Shown here one piece after another: positions 37,545-46,996 of a DNA stretch of 64,000 bases. The notes below the pieces were generated by a model. That model was not told where the DNA came from. It saw only the letters and a program-made list of their open reading frames with translations, and did not search any database. Numbering within the stretch: position 1 is the stretch's first letter; each line of letters opens with the position of its first letter. This DNA comes from Tritrichomonas foetus (Eukaryota > Parabasalia > Tritrichomonadida > Tritrichomonadidae): assembly GCA_001839685.1 (NCBI GenBank), contig MLAK01000693.1:69000-132999 (forward strand). Direction: 5' to 3'. A program made the position numbers and the translations under genes.

Positions 37545-38459
37545 ATGATTTTCGCTCTTTTTACGATATTCGCAGAGTGTCATTTAAAGCCTAACGAAAA
37601 AATTCTTTTCAAAACAACGAGTGTACCTCAAAATAAGAACTTTGTCATTACTAATTCAAACACGGCCACGATTATTTTTGCTTCGAAGAAAAACGAAACG
37701 TCTTTCCTTAAATCGACGCAAAATCAAACATCAGAAGTAATTTCAATGAATACCTCGTCCAACTTGCCGACTGTGTTTTTTGGTAAAAAAATTGATATTT
37801 TTTCTGACCAATCCAAACTACAAGTCGTAACTTGGAAAATTCCACAAACTTTTTGTTCTTCCATGTTTTCAATCAGCACAGTTGGAGAGCTAGAAGCGAC
37901 TATTTCCAATTCGCCTCATCATTTTCCATTATGCATTTTTGCGGACCCCTTTTCAGAAAAGTATAAATTATCAACATATTTTGAAAATAATAATATCAAA
38001 AAAATCACATCGATTGACTTTTATGTTGGATCTGCAACTGACCCATTTTCATCTTGTGATCAAGGCACAGAATGTGTTTTTTGGCACACACAACCTTTCT
38101 TCATGCGCCTTGAAGGTAATCCTGATGCTGAATTCTCCTACTCAATTCGTTATCAAACTGAATCGAAGCATTTTCTACCCGAATCATGTTTTCTTGGAGC
38201 GATCAAAAGGTTTCCCGAAAATTATGAACAAGATAATCAATACTTAGATGAATTTCATTTCGAATGTAAAGACGAAAAGCTGGAAAATCAAGAACAATTC
38301 AAAATCATCATTTTTATAATCCTTTTTATTGCATTTTTGATTTTTGTGCTTCATTTGAGTGGCGTCATGAATATAAAAACAGTCATTGGGTGGGAAGATG
38401 AGCAATACAGATTTAATAGAGCAAAAGCAAACATTGATTCAGTGAAAGGCAAAATATAA
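37545..38459 (+). CDS. Type I membrane protein, trichomonad-type, unrecognised
   Basis: A 304-residue protein. A short hydrophobic N-terminus (MIFALFTIFAECHL) is a likely cleaved signal. Residues ~20-250 are an extracytoplasmic, beta-rich region with several N-glycosylation sequons (NET, NQT, NTS) and six or more cysteines (FCSSMF, LCIF, SCDQGTEC, SCF, FEC). A single transmembrane helix spans about 253-274. The cytosolic tail is ~30 residues and basic. This layout suits a p24-like cargo receptor or a surface protein. The tail lacks an obvious KKxx signal, and no family assignment is made. Transcribed away from the SGT-like gene with only 75 bp between starts. Confidence 0.7.
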   Translation: MIFALFTIFAECHLKPNEKILFKTTSVPQNKNFVITNSNTATIIFASKKNETSFLKSTQNQTSEVISMNTSSNLPTVFFGKKIDIFSDQSKLQVVTWKIPQTFCSSMFSISTVGELEATISNSPHHFPLCIFADPFSEKYKLSTYFENNNIKKITSIDFYVGSATDPFSSCDQGTECVFWHTQPFFMRLEGNPDAEFSYSIRYQTESKHFLPESCFLGAIKRFPENYEQDNQYLDEFHFECKDEKLENQEQFKIIIFIILFIAFLIFVLHLSGVMNIKTVIGWEDEQYRFNRAKANIDSVKGKI

Positions 38460-38717
38460 TCGATAACTGGAAGGATATTATTATACATGTAAATAGAAAT
38501 ATAATAAAGCGGATATTAAATAAAATCTTTCTATTCTTTTTTTGTTTTGTTTAATTTTCATATGTGTTGCTTCGATACTTAATTTTTGTTTAAGGAGCAA
38601 AATAATTCGTATCACTGGCATTAAAATGAAAATCTTACATACCAAGTAAACAAAATAATGAAAAATATCGGAAAATACAAATTTTTATTCGGTCATTAAG
38701 AAGCATACTCAAAAAAC

Positions 38718-39710
38718 TTAGCAAGCCATTGGTTCCGACTTCTTCTTGGCCGTTTTCTGTGGCGCATCAGCCTGCCCGTTGACAATCACTGGCACAGGTG
38801 GAGGTGGTGCGAGGTTCTCCATTGACGGTGGTATAAACTGTGGCACTGATGGATATCCAGCTTGTGGTGGCCCCATTGGCGGTTGTTGCATTGCCTGCTG
38901 AGGCATTGGATATGCAGGCATTTGCGGCTGGGAAGGTGGGAGATCAACCTGACTATAAGGATTTGGTCCAAGGTCAGGTAATGGAGCTTGGCTGTATGGA
39001 TTGCTAGTTACTTCTTGGGATGGCCCATATTTCTGTACAAAAACCTGAGGCGGAAAAGTGGTTCTTAAGGAATTCACATTTTTCATAACTTCACCAAGAT
39101 ACTGAGAAAGGATGTTTGTCATGTTTGTTAAAGGTGTGTCTAGACACTGTGGACGAGATGCAACAAGCTTTTTGACAGATTGAATGAAATCTTGGTTGAA
39201 CGATTGATATTTATTATAGGCCTCTCTCATGTGGCCTTCTGTCTCTCGAACTAGATTGAGATTTGAATTCTTTCCTTCTAGTTTCTGAAGCTTCTGACGC
39301 AAGCGATCATAATTTTTCCTCTCGACTTTGAGTTTGGAACGAACGTCTTTCAGGCGCTTAATTTCAGCTTGAAATGATTCGAGTGGTTGAACAACGTAAG
39401 GATCGAGCTTTGGCTTTAAGAATTGGTAAGTCAATCGATCCACATTTTGACCAACAGTGCTTAGATTACGCCCTTGCGGTTGGTATTGTGGATTATCGTT
39501 GAAAAATGATGCGACGCCGTCACCGATGCGAACTGAAAGTCGAGATATTCTTTCTAAATCGTTGAGAAAATTATTAATGGACTTGATCATGATTATTGTA
39601 TCTTTTGAAATTTTGATAAATGATTCTTTAGCTTCTGTATATAACGGATCGATAGTCTTAGGTGGCTTAATATTTAGTGCTTGTTCAGCATTTTTTATAA
39701 TTTGCTTCAT
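38718..39710 (-). CDS. BAR-domain protein with Pro/Gln-rich tail
   Basis: A 330-residue protein. Residues ~5-225 have the long three-helix pattern of an amphiphysin/Rvs-type BAR domain. This includes a basic, heptad-like helix with QAEIKRLKDVRSKLKVERKN and YDRLRQKLQKLE, preceded by the segment LDPYVVQPLESF. BAR dimers bind and bend membranes during endocytosis and tubulation. The tail (about 238-320) is rich in NPYSQ, PP and PQ and probably binds SH3 or clathrin adaptors; it holds two NPYSQ copies. There is no SH3 domain. The family's usual N-terminal amphipathic helix is not obvious. ATG is the first in frame. Confidence 0.8.
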   Translation of the reverse strand: MKQIIKNAEQALNIKPPKTIDPLYTEAKESFIKISKDTIIMIKSINNFLNDLERISRLSVRIGDGVASFFNDNPQYQPQGRNLSTVGQNVDRLTYQFLKPKLDPYVVQPLESFQAEIKRLKDVRSKLKVERKNYDRLRQKLQKLEGKNSNLNLVRETEGHMREAYNKYQSFNQDFIQSVKKLVASRPQCLDTPLTNMTNILSQYLGEVMKNVNSLRTTFPPQVFVQKYGPSQEVTSNPYSQAPLPDLGPNPYSQVDLPPSQPQMPAYPMPQQAMQQPPMGPPQAGYPSVPQFIPPSMENLAPPPPVPVIVNGQADAPQKTAKKKSEPMAC

Positions 39711-39851
39711 TGCAATATGAAGGTCAAATTGTTTTTCCGGTGAGGTTAATTTAGTAATCTCAAAAATCTCGACAAATTAATTCATTTCCACTCATGAAAG
39801 ACCATTTTACAACTTAAAAAGTTTATATATAAATTTGAATAGCCACTTTTT

Positions 39852-39859
39852 GTACGTTA
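39852..39859 (+). promoter_or_regulatory. GTACGTTA motif
   Basis: Lies 7 bases before the ATG of the LRR gene. Sense orientation, as at 17514-17521. Confidence 0.4.
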
Positions 39860-39866
39860 GATTATC

Positions 39867-41873
39867 ATGAATCTCAAGCAAAGTGGGATCATTGATAGCC
39901 TATTTAAAGCCAAAATTCGTGATAATGGCACCGAATCGGAATATACAGAAGATGAATATCATCGGTTTTGTTCTCAACTCGAAAAAGCATTTCCTGTCGG
40001 AACTTTGGATTTTACAAGTCAGCAGATTGGCATGAATATATTAACGAAACTTACAAAAGTGCTGCGTGAATCAAAACATATTCGAAGTTTTAAACTTTAC
40101 GGAAATTTAATTCGTGATCATGGAATTCATTCATTACTTCAATTGCTAATTACAAATCCAAAAGTTGTGATTCTTGATATTGGTTGTAATGATTTTACTA
40201 ATCAAGCAGTTCCTTGTTTGATTGACATTATTTTAAATACAACCATCACTTCACTTCAAATAGGTGCAACTAGTCTTGCTTGGCACAACAATAAATTTAA
40301 TATACAATCACTAATTGATATTTTGATTGCTTGTAATAAATCAAAGAGAATTAAATGTCTTGGACTCAGCGGATTGAAAATGAGTATTCGTCAAGGAGCA
40401 AGAAGGGTTTCAATGGCCGAAAATCTTGCTTCTTTTATTAGAAATGACTTAACAATACGTTCCCTTTCAATTGCTGATTGTGGCTTCACACCAAAAGATA
40501 TGGAAACTGTTGCAATTACTGGTCTTCTTTTAAATGATCGTTTGAAATTCCTGGATTTACATAATAGCGCACTTTGTGACCCTTATGGAACTGATTTTAT
40601 GCGTCAAATAGGTAGTATGCGTCGTTTGGCTTATTTTGATATAAGTAATTGCCAATTAACAGCATCAGCAGGTGTAGAACTTGCTAAATCTCTGAAAAAT
40701 AATCGTAGTCTTGTTGTTTTAAATTTAAATGGAAATCAAATCGGTGATGCTGGTTTTGGTGAAATTCTTAAAGTTCTTTTAGATAATCAAACACTTACAG
40801 AAATTGATGTGACAGGTAATGCAATTGGTCCATCAGTAGCACCATTACTAGAAAGTGTAATTAAAAGAAATCATGTTTTATATTCATTAAATATGACTAA
40901 TAACTTGATTGGTGATGATGGTGCATTTGCAATTGCTTCATCAATCGGTGAAAATGAAGGAATAACTAAACTTTCAATTGCTTCATGTCGAATTACAGAT
41001 GATGGTGCAATCGCAATCTGTCATGCACTTGTTTCCAATACAATTTTACGTCGTCTCATGATTAATGATAACTTTCTCACGCGAGAAAGTGGTTATCAAA
41101 TTATTGATGCACTTCGTGGAAATGAACATCTTTTTGTTCTTGACTTAACCGCAACTCAAATTGATCATTTTGTTATAAAAGCTGTAAATGATTTATGTGT
41201 GAGGAATAGACAGATTCAAAAAGAAACCGATTTACAACCACTGAAGAAACAATTAATTCAACTTTCAATCCAACAAACAAAAATGCCAGAAGCAGAAATG
41301 AGACTGAGAAATCTTGAAAACACTCTTGATGATGTTGTTCAAAAAATTGTTCATAAAGAGGGAGAAATTGAAACTCGCCGTATTGAAGCAGATTCTAAAC
41401 TTAAAGATTTAAGAAAAGATATCCAAGATGTTGAACAACTTATTACTGAAGAGAAAAAGACAATCCAAGATCTTGAAGAAGAAGGAAAAAAGTTACAAAA
41501 CGAACATAAAAACACGAAAAAACAAACTGAAGATGAAATTGCTAGAGAAAAAAGTATTATAGCAACCTATGAAGAGAAATGTAAAAAATTGGATTCTGAA
41601 ATTAAAGAAGCTGCTGATGAGCATCAAAAGAAAAAAGATGATTTAAATAAAGAACTTGAAGAGCTTCAAAGAATTTTGGACGAAACAATGGAAATCATGA
41701 ATGATCCTGACGCTGTTCGTAATTATGAACCACCAAAACTTGAGTTTCTTATGGATAAAGAAGATGATCCGCTTTTCCTTGTCGATCAGCTGGATGATCT
41801 TCGTGCTCAAGAAAAGGGCGGAAAGAAAAATCGAAAAAGATCACCGAAAAAAGGCAAAAAGAAAGGAAAATGA
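39867..41873 (+). CDS. Leucine-rich-repeat plus coiled-coil protein
   Basis: A 668-residue protein. Residues ~50-440 hold about 12 ribonuclease-inhibitor-type LRRs (for example SLVVLNLNGNQIGDAGF, VLYSLNMTNNLIGDDGA). About 445-620 is a charged coiled coil. The end is strongly basic (KKNRKRSPKKGKKKGK). LRR head plus coiled coil is the architecture of the centriolar protein LRRC45 and of several flagellar LRR proteins. The length is also similar, but this protein has more repeats, so orthology is not claimed. No membrane segment. The first ATG is used, with a GTACGTTA promoter word immediately upstream. Confidence 0.85.
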   Translation: MNLKQSGIIDSLFKAKIRDNGTESEYTEDEYHRFCSQLEKAFPVGTLDFTSQQIGMNILTKLTKVLRESKHIRSFKLYGNLIRDHGIHSLLQLLITNPKVVILDIGCNDFTNQAVPCLIDIILNTTITSLQIGATSLAWHNNKFNIQSLIDILIACNKSKRIKCLGLSGLKMSIRQGARRVSMAENLASFIRNDLTIRSLSIADCGFTPKDMETVAITGLLLNDRLKFLDLHNSALCDPYGTDFMRQIGSMRRLAYFDISNCQLTASAGVELAKSLKNNRSLVVLNLNGNQIGDAGFGEILKVLLDNQTLTEIDVTGNAIGPSVAPLLESVIKRNHVLYSLNMTNNLIGDDGAFAIASSIGENEGITKLSIASCRITDDGAIAICHALVSNTILRRLMINDNFLTRESGYQIIDALRGNEHLFVLDLTATQIDHFVIKAVNDLCVRNRQIQKETDLQPLKKQLIQLSIQQTKMPEAEMRLRNLENTLDDVVQKIVHKEGEIETRRIEADSKLKDLRKDIQDVEQLITEEKKTIQDLEEEGKKLQNEHKNTKKQTEDEIAREKSIIATYEEKCKKLDSEIKEAADEHQKKKDDLNKELEELQRILDETMEIMNDPDAVRNYEPPKLEFLMDKEDDPLFLVDQLDDLRAQEKGGKKNRKRSPKKGKKKGK

Positions 41874-42038
41874 TTACTTTATCACCTTGTTGTTTATGTA
41901 TTTTGTTATATAAATTTGTTTATTTTAATAATTTCTAATTTTATAATTATAATTGCCGTTATATTTGAGGTCACATTTCATAGGTAATACGTTGGTAGGC
42001 TGTTTTGGAAGTTCAAATTGGGTTTGATTGTAAAATGA

Positions 42039-42050
42039 CGGAGACCGTTT
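42039..42050 (+). promoter_or_regulatory. CGGAGACCGTTT motif
   Basis: Sense strand, 51 bases before the ATG at 42102. Same 12-mer as at 36330-36341. Confidence 0.5.
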
Positions 42051-42101
42051 AAAAACACATCAACATAAAAAGTGGGATAAAATAAAATTCGGAAATCTTG
42101 A

Positions 42102-44078
42102 ATGCCAGGAAAGTTCGTTTTTCAACCAGCGAGTTCTTCAAACAACATGAAAAAGTTACTCGAAAACCCAACAACTCCACTTGTTGCAATTTTAAAGCAC
42201 GAAATGCTTGGAACAACAGTCCGAAATGAATTAAAAGCTATGGTTGCTTATTTTTTCCCTCCAACCGAAATGGAAAAATCATCTCCAGATTTGCCACGTC
42301 TTGAAGAACTTCTTGATTACGCATTAACGTCAAAAAACGAAAATCCAAATTATAAAATTCTCCAATTGAATCGAAACGCCTCAAATTTACTTGCGCATTG
42401 TTTTACCAAATTCATGGATGAAGTTGTCAAAGATCCGTGCAAAAGAGTCGCTCGTCGTTTAAGAAATTTCATTAACGATTCCAAAAATAATACAAATCCA
42501 ATTATTTGTGGGCATTTCCAGCGAATCATCGAAAACTATTTCAGACATGAGCCAGATGAATTTACGACAGATCTCAATGATGGATTCACACTCGACAAAT
42601 TAGTCGATTTTTTAATTGATCATGTAAATATTTTACCTTATCGAGAATTACTTTCTGACATTTTAAGTGAATTTAGCGATCTTTTTGGCCCAAATGTTGT
42701 TGACAAAATTCTTTTGGCTGCTGCAAAAAATGTTTTTTCCATTTCTCTTTTCATCACCAAAAATTTCAATAAATCTCATCAATTTTCATTAAGCACTGCA
42801 CTAAAAAAAAACAAATTTACTTGTGAAACTCTTCAAAAAATTCAACCGATTAATATTAATAAGCAAAAGATTCCATTGCCAGATTTTTTACTAAATGAAC
42901 ACTATGATGAAGCTATGGCTCCTGTAATTTTAGATGAATCTTTCCTTAGATCTCAGCAACAATTTGTAAAATTCAATAAAAAAACAGCCAAGCAATATAC
43001 AAGTTTAGATGAAATAATTCAATTAATTTATTGTCTTCTTTCGAGTATTCGGCTTGCTGCAATTAGTGAAACATCAATAATTGAGCATTGCCAAAATGAG
43101 AAATCTATTCGATTATTGTTAATTTGTGGCGTTTTTGCTGATTCAAATTCACCAATTTCAATAGAAGCATTTAATTTATTATATCATATCATTTACGGTT
43201 ATGACAATATTCCTAAAATGACAGAAATACCTAAAATTGTTGATGATTTTGCCGCTAATTTTATTTTTGACCCTGAGTCAATGACAACTCAAATGTTTGC
43301 AGCTTTTCCAATCTTCTGGAATTATCGATATGACACTGTAATTTCCGAAAGTCAAGAAATTAACGGAAACAAAGTAGCACCTTATAAAGTTATTGATCCA
43401 AATGATTTTGATAAAGAAACAAAAAGTGAATATCCGCTTTGTTTATTGAAGAAACCTTATAAAAAGCCGAAAGGATCCACTCCATTAGAATTCTTGTCAC
43501 CAATTTTCTTTTCTGAACCACCTTTGAATACTACATTTAATGTGCGATTCATGGAGATTCTTGAGAGATTGAATAAAGAAAGATTAGATATTCTAGGTGA
43601 AGAAACAGATGCAAATAATCTAAATGAAGAGGATAAAAAGAAACTATTGGAAATTGATTTAATATACTTTGAATTTATTAGAAATAGATTTGATTTAAAT
43701 AAAGAAAATACAAACGTTACTATTTTTGGCGCACTTGAAGTTGTTACACCTTTGGTGACAACTGATAAATTCTTTCATCCTGATTCTATGACTACTGCAG
43801 ATGAAGAACAACAAAAGATGCATAGGGTTCCATTAAATGGTCATATTTTGAAATTGCTTCAATTTTTAATGGATCCAAACCTTTCAAAATTCCTTGATGT
43901 TTCTGATGAAGACCCTGGAATCTTTTATGATTTTATTCCAGATAGAAACAAATTAAGTAATGATTATTTCAATGCAACTAAACAATATGAGAAATTAATG
44001 AAGATGGCTGAAAAAAGTGCAGTTATTCTTGAACATACTCAAGGAACTATTCCTCAAAAAGTTGATGAATTTGACTAA
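42102..44078 (+). CDS. SAPS-like protein (PP6/Sit4 regulatory subunit family, tentative)
   Basis: A 658-residue all-helical protein. The order of conserved blocks resembles the SAPS domain of PP6 regulatory subunits/Sit4-associated proteins. There is an N-terminal LLENPTTPLVAILKH helix, then a VRNELKAMVAYFF block and a PIICGHFQRIIENYF block. The run TLDKLVDFLIDHVNILPYRELLSDIL parallels the human DDFVDLLLQHIGTSAIMDLLLRL. The remaining solenoid is divergent, with a KKPYKKPKGSTPLEFLSP segment near 450. SAPS proteins bind and direct PP6-type phosphatases. Recognition is by eye, so other HEAT/armadillo proteins remain possible. The first ATG follows an ACCGTT promoter word. Confidence 0.6.
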   Translation: MPGKFVFQPASSSNNMKKLLENPTTPLVAILKHEMLGTTVRNELKAMVAYFFPPTEMEKSSPDLPRLEELLDYALTSKNENPNYKILQLNRNASNLLAHCFTKFMDEVVKDPCKRVARRLRNFINDSKNNTNPIICGHFQRIIENYFRHEPDEFTTDLNDGFTLDKLVDFLIDHVNILPYRELLSDILSEFSDLFGPNVVDKILLAAAKNVFSISLFITKNFNKSHQFSLSTALKKNKFTCETLQKIQPININKQKIPLPDFLLNEHYDEAMAPVILDESFLRSQQQFVKFNKKTAKQYTSLDEIIQLIYCLLSSIRLAAISETSIIEHCQNEKSIRLLLICGVFADSNSPISIEAFNLLYHIIYGYDNIPKMTEIPKIVDDFAANFIFDPESMTTQMFAAFPIFWNYRYDTVISESQEINGNKVAPYKVIDPNDFDKETKSEYPLCLLKKPYKKPKGSTPLEFLSPIFFSEPPLNTTFNVRFMEILERLNKERLDILGEETDANNLNEEDKKKLLEIDLIYFEFIRNRFDLNKENTNVTIFGALEVVTPLVTTDKFFHPDSMTTADEEQQKMHRVPLNGHILKLLQFLMDPNLSKFLDVSDEDPGIFYDFIPDRNKLSNDYFNATKQYEKLMKMAEKSAVILEHTQGTIPQKVDEFD

Positions 44079-44409
44079 AAAAAATGTTTTCTTTTGGACA
44101 AATCATTAATTATGGTTTTTCATTATTTATTCTTTTGTTTATAAAAATATAAATATGCAAAAATTGATATATATTTTATACTCTTATATGATTTCAAAAG
44201 CTTGTTGGTTATTAATTTGCGGGTCAGGTGTCTGTCAGATGTCCAGGCCAGTGGGGAATTAATCATCGTAATAAAACTTGGCACAACGAGTCATGGATTA
44301 TTCAAAGATACTATTTTTTCGTTTTGTTTTTATTCCAAAATTGTTTCTTGTTTTCATCGTTCGACAATATAAAACTGGAAACTGTTCACTTTTCTCTTTC
44401 ATTAACAGA
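44079..44409. other. Intergenic, with a GC-richer patch
   Basis: About 330 bases. The stretch 44218-44262 (GGGTCAGGTGTCTGTCAGATG and following) is much GC-richer than its AT-rich surroundings. No gene recognised. Confidence 0.45.
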
Positions 44410-44982
44410 TACTTGATCAATCTTGAAAAATATGAAGTTTGTGATTACATAAGTATTTACAATCATTGAAATAAACTTTATCTTATGAAAAACAGAAATG
44501 ATGACGTAAAATTCGTCGCTAAAATTCTCAAATATCCAGAATTCCATCATTTTCAACCAAAATCTTTTTTAACAGAAGTCATTTTTTATCTAAGATTTCA
44601 CATCCTGATGTTTTGGTATTTGATAGATTTGGTTTAACTGATTGTAAAGGACAGCATTATCCTGTTTTGATATATAAGTTTACTCAAAATGGTTCACTTG
44701 ACAAGCTTTTTTCCAAAACTCCACAGGAATATCCAAAATTAATAACTATTTTAGTCATTGCATTAGGAATGAAATACTTGCATTCATTGAATACTATTCT
44801 CCCAGACTTGAGGGCTTCTCTTTTTTTAATGGATTCGCAATATATCTATATATATTCTTGATCTGAGTTTAGCAATTGATTCAAACGCAAAACAGCAAGA
44901 TGAAAATATTGATTGTCTCAAACTTGTTGATCATCAATTATATTTTTCTCCTGAGCTGTTTCAAGGTGAAGAAATCACCGGT

Positions 44983-45173
44983 NNNNNNNNNNNNNNNNNN
45001 NNNNNNNNNNNNNNNNNNNNNNNNNNNNNNNNNNNNNNNNNNNNNNNNNNNNNNNNNNNNNNNNNNNNNNNNNNNNNNNNNNNNNNNNNNNNNNNNNNNN
45101 NNNNNNNNNNNNNNNNNNNNNNNNNNNNNNNNNNNNNNNNNNNNNNNNNNNNNNNNNNNNNNNNNNNNNNNNN
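44983..45173. other. Assembly gap (191 N)
   Basis: Run of N inside the kinase pseudogene. The right flank starts within a tandem array. Confidence 1.
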
Positions 45174-45230
45174 TATTCTTATGCCATTGTTGTATTCTTA
45201 TGCCATTGTTATATTCTTATGCCATTGTTG
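45174..45230 (+). repeat. 19-bp tandem array in the kinase pseudogene
   Basis: Three near-perfect copies of TATTCTTATGCCATTGTTG (one with A at the end), then a partial copy. One copy encodes YSYAIV, the kinase subdomain IX motif. The 19-bp unit changes frame at every copy. Confidence 0.9.
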
Positions 45231-45654
45231 TATTCTTTTTGTTTCTCAATTGCTTTCTGGAATAAAAAGTACTAATTTACTTAAAAGGCATGGTCCTGCT
45301 CAATCAGAAGCTATTCGAAAAGGTGAACGACCAAAATTGGATTGCTTGAAAACTGAAACTCTAAAGTTTCTTGAACAATGTTGGGATTCTGATCCTGAAA
45401 AAAGATTCTCATTTGAACAAATTGTTGAATATTTAATGAAATATATGAATTCTTGTAAAGTCTATAAATTCTTTTTTGAAAATGTTGACTATGATGACAT
45501 CAATGAGTATATTTCTACCTTCAATATTTGAATTATGAAATAAAAAATTGGTACTCGGTCAATTTCATGAAATTTTTTTTTGTTTGGCTGTAAAGATTCT
45601 CAGTTTAATTCTTCCATCTCAATAAACAATGTCTATCGATATTTTAATTATTTC

Positions 45655-45815
45655 TTTTTAATCATTTCCTTTTTTAATCATTTCTTTGATAAATCATTTC
45701 CTTTTTTAATCATTTCCTCTTTTTAATCATTTCCTTTTTTAATCATTTCCTCTTTTTAATCATTTTCTTTTATTAATCATTTCCTTTTTTAATCATTTCC
45801 TTTTTAATTATGTCT
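45655..45815. repeat. 15-17-bp minisatellite
   Basis: About nine imperfect copies of TTTTTTAATCATTTCC lie downstream of the kinase pseudogene. Confidence 0.85.
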
Positions 45816-46000
45816 TTTATTAGATTATAACATATTCAGTATGATAAAGCCATGTAATGATGATTCCAATCATTATTTAAAAAAACCAATTCTAATACTC
45901 CCATCGGAAAGGAAATAAAATAAAATAAAATAGAAATATATATAAAAGGTTCAATTCTTAAATACTTTATTCAAAAAAATGGAAATAAAAATAAAAAAGC

Positions 46001-46975
46001 TCAGTCAAACTTAGGCTTAGATGGCTTCAAAACACGACGCATAGTAGCTGGGATGATTCCGTATGTGAATCCTGTTTTGATGAATAAGTTCCAGACGAAG
46101 TAAACAAGCCAGAACCAATAGAAGAGTTGGACATATGTAACTTTGAACATATTCCAGAATGGTGCCTTTATTTCTGCGAAAATTTCTGGAATCCTGATTT
46201 GAATGCGTACATTAATAAAGTTGTTATTAAAGTTTTGAGTTGTTTCTGTAGTTTTCATGATTTTTGCAGTGAAGGATGTGTTCTCAAATTGTTCGAGAAT
46301 GTAATCAAGATCGAATGGTTTACTTCCAGAGACGGAAAGCTTACTTTGCAGAACATCTTTCATGACTGAGGATGAGAAAGGCTCGTCGTCTGGAATTGTG
46401 CGGCGCTGTGTTAATTGAAGGCGTCCTATTGTATTGACAGTGTCGAAATTGTTGCTTCGGACTTGATAGTGAATCATTGTATGGACGTTTTTATGATCGA
46501 TCTTCGGAAAGTTGATGGTGAGTGGAAGAAGGAGAGTTAATTGCATAAGACGTTCACCTGTGGCACGCTGGTAGGGAAGAGCGAGCTGCATATCGAGATA
46601 TCCGGCATCGTTGACTGCTGAAGATAAACGTCCTCCAATTGTTCGTGATCGGATTTGATTCTCTGAAAATTGTGGGAAATTTGAATAAAGGAACGATTTG
46701 GCATTAACAACGGCTGGCTGTGTAGAATCGAATATATGACCGACCGCAAGGAAGTATTGTGGTGGATAAACGACTGGATTTTCTTTAATGAGGAGTGATT
46801 CTGGTGCAACGTAGTATGACATCACAACGAAAAGCAACGTAATTATAATTTGGATGAGTGGTGAGATTGTTTGAATGAGGTTGCCGAAGAAACCAACTTT
46901 CCCCCAGTTTTGGAAGTGTAATTCGGGTGCACGGTACTCAACAGGTACCTCTGCATCTTGCCAAACATTAATCAT
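46001..46975 (-). CDS. TMEM231: TMEM231 homologue, ciliary transition-zone protein
   Basis: A 324-residue protein with two transmembrane helices (about 35-57 and 278-298) enclosing a large extracytoplasmic domain: the TMEM231 topology and length (~316 in human). Matching blocks are SFLYSNFPQF, GYLDMQLALPYQ, VHTMIHYQVRSNNF, GRLQLTQRRTIP and the segment before TM2, APFWNMFKVTYVQLFYWFWL (human: PGFWEMVKFAWVQ). TMEM231 is a B9/MKS-complex component that helps gate the base of the cilium. Trichomonads have several flagella, so the gene fits the biology. A CAACCGTTT box sits about 13 bases upstream. No TMEM231 paralogue or other MKS gene is nearby. Confidence 0.85.
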   Translation of the reverse strand: MINVWQDAEVPVEYRAPELHFQNWGKVGFFGNLIQTISPLIQIIITLLFVVMSYYVAPESLLIKENPVVYPPQYFLAVGHIFDSTQPAVVNAKSFLYSNFPQFSENQIRSRTIGGRLSSAVNDAGYLDMQLALPYQRATGERLMQLTLLLPLTINFPKIDHKNVHTMIHYQVRSNNFDTVNTIGRLQLTQRRTIPDDEPFSSSVMKDVLQSKLSVSGSKPFDLDYILEQFENTSFTAKIMKTTETTQNFNNNFINVRIQIRIPEIFAEIKAPFWNMFKVTYVQLFYWFWLVYFVWNLFIKTGFTYGIIPATMRRVLKPSKPKFD

Positions 46976-46987
46976 TTTATGTTAATA

Positions 46988-46996
46988 CAACCGTTT
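46988..46996 (-). promoter_or_regulatory. AACGGTT motif upstream of TMEM231
   Basis: Sense strand reads AAACGGTTG; CAACCGTTT on plus. Orientation is opposite to that at 42039-42050. Confidence 0.4.

Larger units (their letters stand above)
44410..45531 (+). pseudogene. Protein kinase pseudogene, multiply broken
   Basis: Kinase segments appear in order in different frames. NLEKYEVCDYI is the lead into the glycine loop, which is lost and holds a TGA. KFVAKILKYP follows, then FLSKISHPDVLVFDRFGL one frame over. The hinge QHYPVLIYKFTQNGSLDKLF is next, then YLHSLNTILPDLRASLFLMD, where HRD has become LPD. DLSLAIDSNAK is shifted again, then YFSPELFQGEEIT, an N gap, and RPKLDCLKTETLKFLEQCWD with DPEKRFSFEQIVEYL. 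At least one stop and two frameshifts, plus a frame-breaking 19-bp array at the YSYAIV motif, rule out an active kinase. The sequence quality near the gap is unknown, so part of the damage after it could be assembly error. Confidence 0.8.
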
